Shown here piece by piece: positions 62,165 to 64,000 of a stretch of 64,000 bases of DNA (positions within the stretch are counted from its first letter, which is position 1; each line of letters starts with the position of its first letter). The DNA lies in NCBI RefSeq assembly GCF_024807145.1, contig NZ_JANUCA010000001.1:434001-498000 (forward strand). Direction: 5' to 3'. Origin of the DNA: Microbacterium sp. AK031 (GTDB lineage Bacteria > Actinomycetota > Actinomycetes > Actinomycetales > Microbacteriaceae). Both the position numbers and the translations under genes were made by a program. Below the pieces are notes generated by a model that saw only the letters and a list, made by a program, of their open reading frames with translations, was not told the DNA's origin and did no database searches.

Positions 62165-62890
62165 ATGCCCGAAACCCCCGTCTTCCGTGAAGAACCGGTC
62201 TCGTTCGTGCGCCGGAGCGGGAGGATGTCGGACGCACAGGATCGTGCCTTCGATGAGCTCGCCCCGCAGTATCTGCTGGATGTCCCGCGTGGCATCGCCT
62301 CCACGAGCGTGCACGCCGATGCACGCATGGATCCGGTGGCCGAATACGGCCGCGACGCGCGCCTGTTCGTCGAGATCGGGTCAGGGCAGGGGCACGCGAT
62401 CATCTCCGCGGCCGTCTCACGGCCGGACGACGACTTCCTCGCGATCGAGGTGTTCCGAGCCGGACTCGCCCGCACGATGCTCGACGCGGACAAGGTCGGG
62501 GTTCGCAATCTTCGACTCGTCGAGGCCAATGCCCCTGAGATCCTCGCTTCCTACCTGCCGGAGGGCTCGGCATCCGAGGTCTGGATCTTCTTTCCGGACC
62601 CCTGGCACAAGAAGCGCCACACCAAGCGGCGGCTGGTGCGTGCGGGCTTCGGCGACGCTGCCGCACGCGCGTTGGAGGACGGCGGCCTGCTCCGGCTCGC
62701 GACGGACTGGGAGGACTACGCGCTGCAGATGCGCGAAGTGCTGGATGCCGAGCCGGAGTTCGAGCGTGCGTTCGAGGGCGAATGGGCCGAACGCTTCGAC
62801 GGACGGGTCATGACGGCGTTCGAACGGAAGGGCATCGCCAAGGGACGCGACATCCGCGAACTCCTGTATCGACGTAAGACGCGCGCATGA
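62165..62890 (+). CDS. trmB: tRNA (guanine-N7)-methyltransferase
   Basis: It makes m7G46 in tRNA with S-adenosylmethionine. It is 241 residues. The SAM motif is LFVEIGSGQGHAI, and the TrmB signature WIFFPDPWHKKRHTKRRLV is unmistakable. ATDWEDYALQM and FERKGIAKGRDI are also typical. The gene overlaps the next one by ATGA. Confidence 0.97.
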   Translation: MPETPVFREEPVSFVRRSGRMSDAQDRAFDELAPQYLLDVPRGIASTSVHADARMDPVAEYGRDARLFVEIGSGQGHAIISAAVSRPDDDFLAIEVFRAGLARTMLDADKVGVRNLRLVEANAPEILASYLPEGSASEVWIFFPDPWHKKRHTKRRLVRAGFGDAAARALEDGGLLRLATDWEDYALQMREVLDAEPEFERAFEGEWAERFDGRVMTAFERKGIAKGRDIRELLYRRKTRA

Positions 62891-63714
62891 CGCGTACCGC
62901 GGTCGCCTGGGCGCCATCGGTGGTCCCGGCGCTGCTCGTCTGCCTCGCGGCTCCGGCATTCTTCGTCGCGGAGTGGACCTGGCTGGGCTGGGCGCTGCTC
63001 GCGGCCGGCGTCGGCACGGCCTGGTTGATCGAGCGAGGAGCGGTGACGGCATCCGCCCCTTCGCTTACTCGCGATCTCTCGCTGATCGCGCTCGGACTGC
63101 TCATCGTCAGCGTGATCCCGCTCGCTGCCGAGCTCGACAACATGGCGATGCTGCGATTCACACTCGCCCTCGGGGGTGCAGTGGCAGTGCCGTATGCGAT
63201 CTCGCGGTTCGTCTTTCGCGACAGGGCGATCAGCTTCCCATGGCGTACGCATCGTCGGTGGGGACGGCTGCAGTGGGGATGGCTCATCGCCGTGCTCGTC
63301 CTCGGCTGGCTGATCCTGCCGTTCTACTTCATCACCAGCGGCGTATATCTGAACTGGCCGGTCGTCGACAGCCCGGAGTTGATCGCGCGGCTCTTCGTCG
63401 GCGTCGGTGCGGTGGGGATCTGGGATGAATTGTTCTTCATCTGCACGGTCTTCGCATTGTTGCGAAGGCACTTCCCCGATGCGCTCGCGAACGTGCTGCA
63501 GATGATCGTGTTCGTGTCGTTCCTGTGGGAGCTCGGGTACCGCGAGTGGGGGCCGGTGCTGACCATTCCGTTCGCACTGCTGCAGGGGTACATCTTCCTG
63601 CGGACCCACTCGCTCGCCTACGTGGTCACGGTGCATCTGCTGTTCGACGCCGTGGTGTTCGCGGTGCTCGTGCACGCGCACAATCCGGGGCTGTTGCCGA
63701 TCTTCCTCATCTGA
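62887..63714 (+). CDS. CPBP/Rce1-like multi-pass membrane protein, degenerate motifs
   Basis: A 275-residue protein with about eight hydrophobic segments. It resembles CPBP intramembrane proteases: GIWDELFFICTVFALL sits where motif 1 (EExxxR) is expected, and HLLFDAVVFAVL where the last His motif is expected. Motif 1 has Asp-Glu instead of Glu-Glu, and the Arg is missing. Protease activity is therefore doubtful. Translationally coupled to trmB through ATGA, though a functional link is not obvious. Confidence 0.72.
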   Translation: MTRTAVAWAPSVVPALLVCLAAPAFFVAEWTWLGWALLAAGVGTAWLIERGAVTASAPSLTRDLSLIALGLLIVSVIPLAAELDNMAMLRFTLALGGAVAVPYAISRFVFRDRAISFPWRTHRRWGRLQWGWLIAVLVLGWLILPFYFITSGVYLNWPVVDSPELIARLFVGVGAVGIWDELFFICTVFALLRRHFPDALANVLQMIVFVSFLWELGYREWGPVLTIPFALLQGYIFLRTHSLAYVVTVHLLFDAVVFAVLVHAHNPGLLPIFLI

Positions 63715-63739
63715 CGGCGCCAGGTGGAAGAATCAACCC

Positions 63740-64000
63740 ATGCTCATCTTCGGTCTGGTCCTCGCGGCGGCTGCCGCTGCCTTCCACGTCTTCATCTTCG
63801 CGCTCGAGTCTTTGAGATGGACGGAGCCCGAGACGCGCAAGATCTTCGGCGTGGCCAGCGAAGCGGATGCTGAGACCACCAAGTCGCTGGCCTTCAACCA
63901 GGGCTTCTACAACCTGTTCCTCGCTCTCGCGACGCTGCTGGGTATCGCCCTGCTGCTCTCCGGGCTGACGACGGTCGGGCTCACCCTTGTGTTCGCAGGC
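63740..64000 (+). CDS. DUF1304 membrane protein, N-terminal part, cut by window edge
   Basis: 87 codons are visible before the window ends. The start MLIFGLVLAAAAAAFHVFIFALESLRWTEPETRKIFG and the segment FNQGFYNLFLALATLLGI are typical of DUF1304, small four-helix proteins of unknown function; the conserved NQGFYN motif is present. The full protein should be about 120 residues. It is independent of the CPBP-like gene (25 bases apart); AAGAAT at 63728-63733 may be a -10 box. Confidence 0.88.
   Translation, partial: MLIFGLVLAAAAAAFHVFIFALESLRWTEPETRKIFGVASEADAETTKSLAFNQGFYNLFLALATLLGIALLLSGLTTVGLTLVFAG

Overview
The window is a contiguous piece of a high-GC Gram-positive chromosome, most likely a member of the Microbacteriaceae such as Microbacterium. 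The evidence is a G+C content of roughly two thirds by eye, dense genes with GTG starts and ATGA/GTGA overlaps, and actinobacterial signature genes: mtrAB-lpqB, a WhiB1-like protein, a mycothiol-system SigH/RshA pair, pdtaS, GuaB1, the fused 2-oxoglutarate dehydrogenase Kgd and an Rv3235-family protein. I see no rRNA, tRNA, insertion sequence, prophage or CRISPR array. No stretch longer than about 210 bases lacks a gene. Nothing looks recently acquired.

Layout. 1-2.4 kb: the start of an aquaporin gene, then catalase downstream of and touching its Fur-family regulator. 2.5-7.9 kb: a five-gene minus-strand operon (large membrane protein, DUF4129, DUF4350, MoxR ATPase, DUF58). 8.1-13.7 kb: mtrA-mtrB-lpqB-comF and hpf. 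13.7-20 kb: a soluble coiled-coil protein, a PadR regulator, secA and an AlaT-like aminotransferase. 19.9-23.3 kb: a poorly characterised cluster (MinD/CpaE-like ATPase, SAF protein, small HTH protein, possible Sm-like protein, Rv3235 family) whose two divergent gaps each carry a perfect DnaA-box sequence. 23.3-30.9 kb: pdtaS, whiB1, a small membrane protein, bcp, rsgA-aroA, sigH-rshA and an Eis-like acetyltransferase. 30.9-38.7 kb: kgd, guaB1, and two CNNM/CorC-type membrane proteins preceded by a short leader ORF. 38.8-49.2 kb: an ene-reductase, nnrD, a GT87 glycosyltransferase, a thiamine-binding protein, an MFS transporter, a NUDIX hydrolase, metX, metY, an SDR enzyme, ung and a GNAT enzyme. 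49.2-55.1 kb: a complete peptide/nickel-type ABC importer plus an alpha/beta hydrolase. 55.3-64 kb: an AhpD-like protein, a tyrosine phosphatase, an iron-regulated SIP-domain protein, an HExxH protein with an arginase-fold protein, a TPM-pspA envelope pair, DUF3097, trmB, a CPBP-like protein and a truncated DUF1304 gene.

Several modules deal with stress or the envelope: katA-fur (peroxide), sigH-rshA and bcp (thiol oxidation), mtrAB-lpqB (envelope), TPM-PspA (membrane integrity) and MoxR-DUF58. Much of 8-30 kb matches the gene set and neighbourhoods of Mycobacterium tuberculosis Rv3246c-Rv3219, and guaB1-CNNM-CNNM matches Rv1843c-Rv1841c, so this is old actinobacterial backbone.

The strongest unlisted patterns are: (i) sixteen genes with a -10 hexamer (TANNNT or GACAAT) exactly six bases before the start codon and one with seven, which indicates leaderless mRNAs and settles several starts; (ii) a 24-codon ORF starting MDDPP, overlapping the first CNNM gene as TGATG, whose 5' end can pair with that gene's Shine-Dalgarno sequence; (iii) a soluble paralogue of the cytoplasmic part of the TPM protein encoded 45 kb away; and (iv) strong enrichment of GGATGC/GCATCC.
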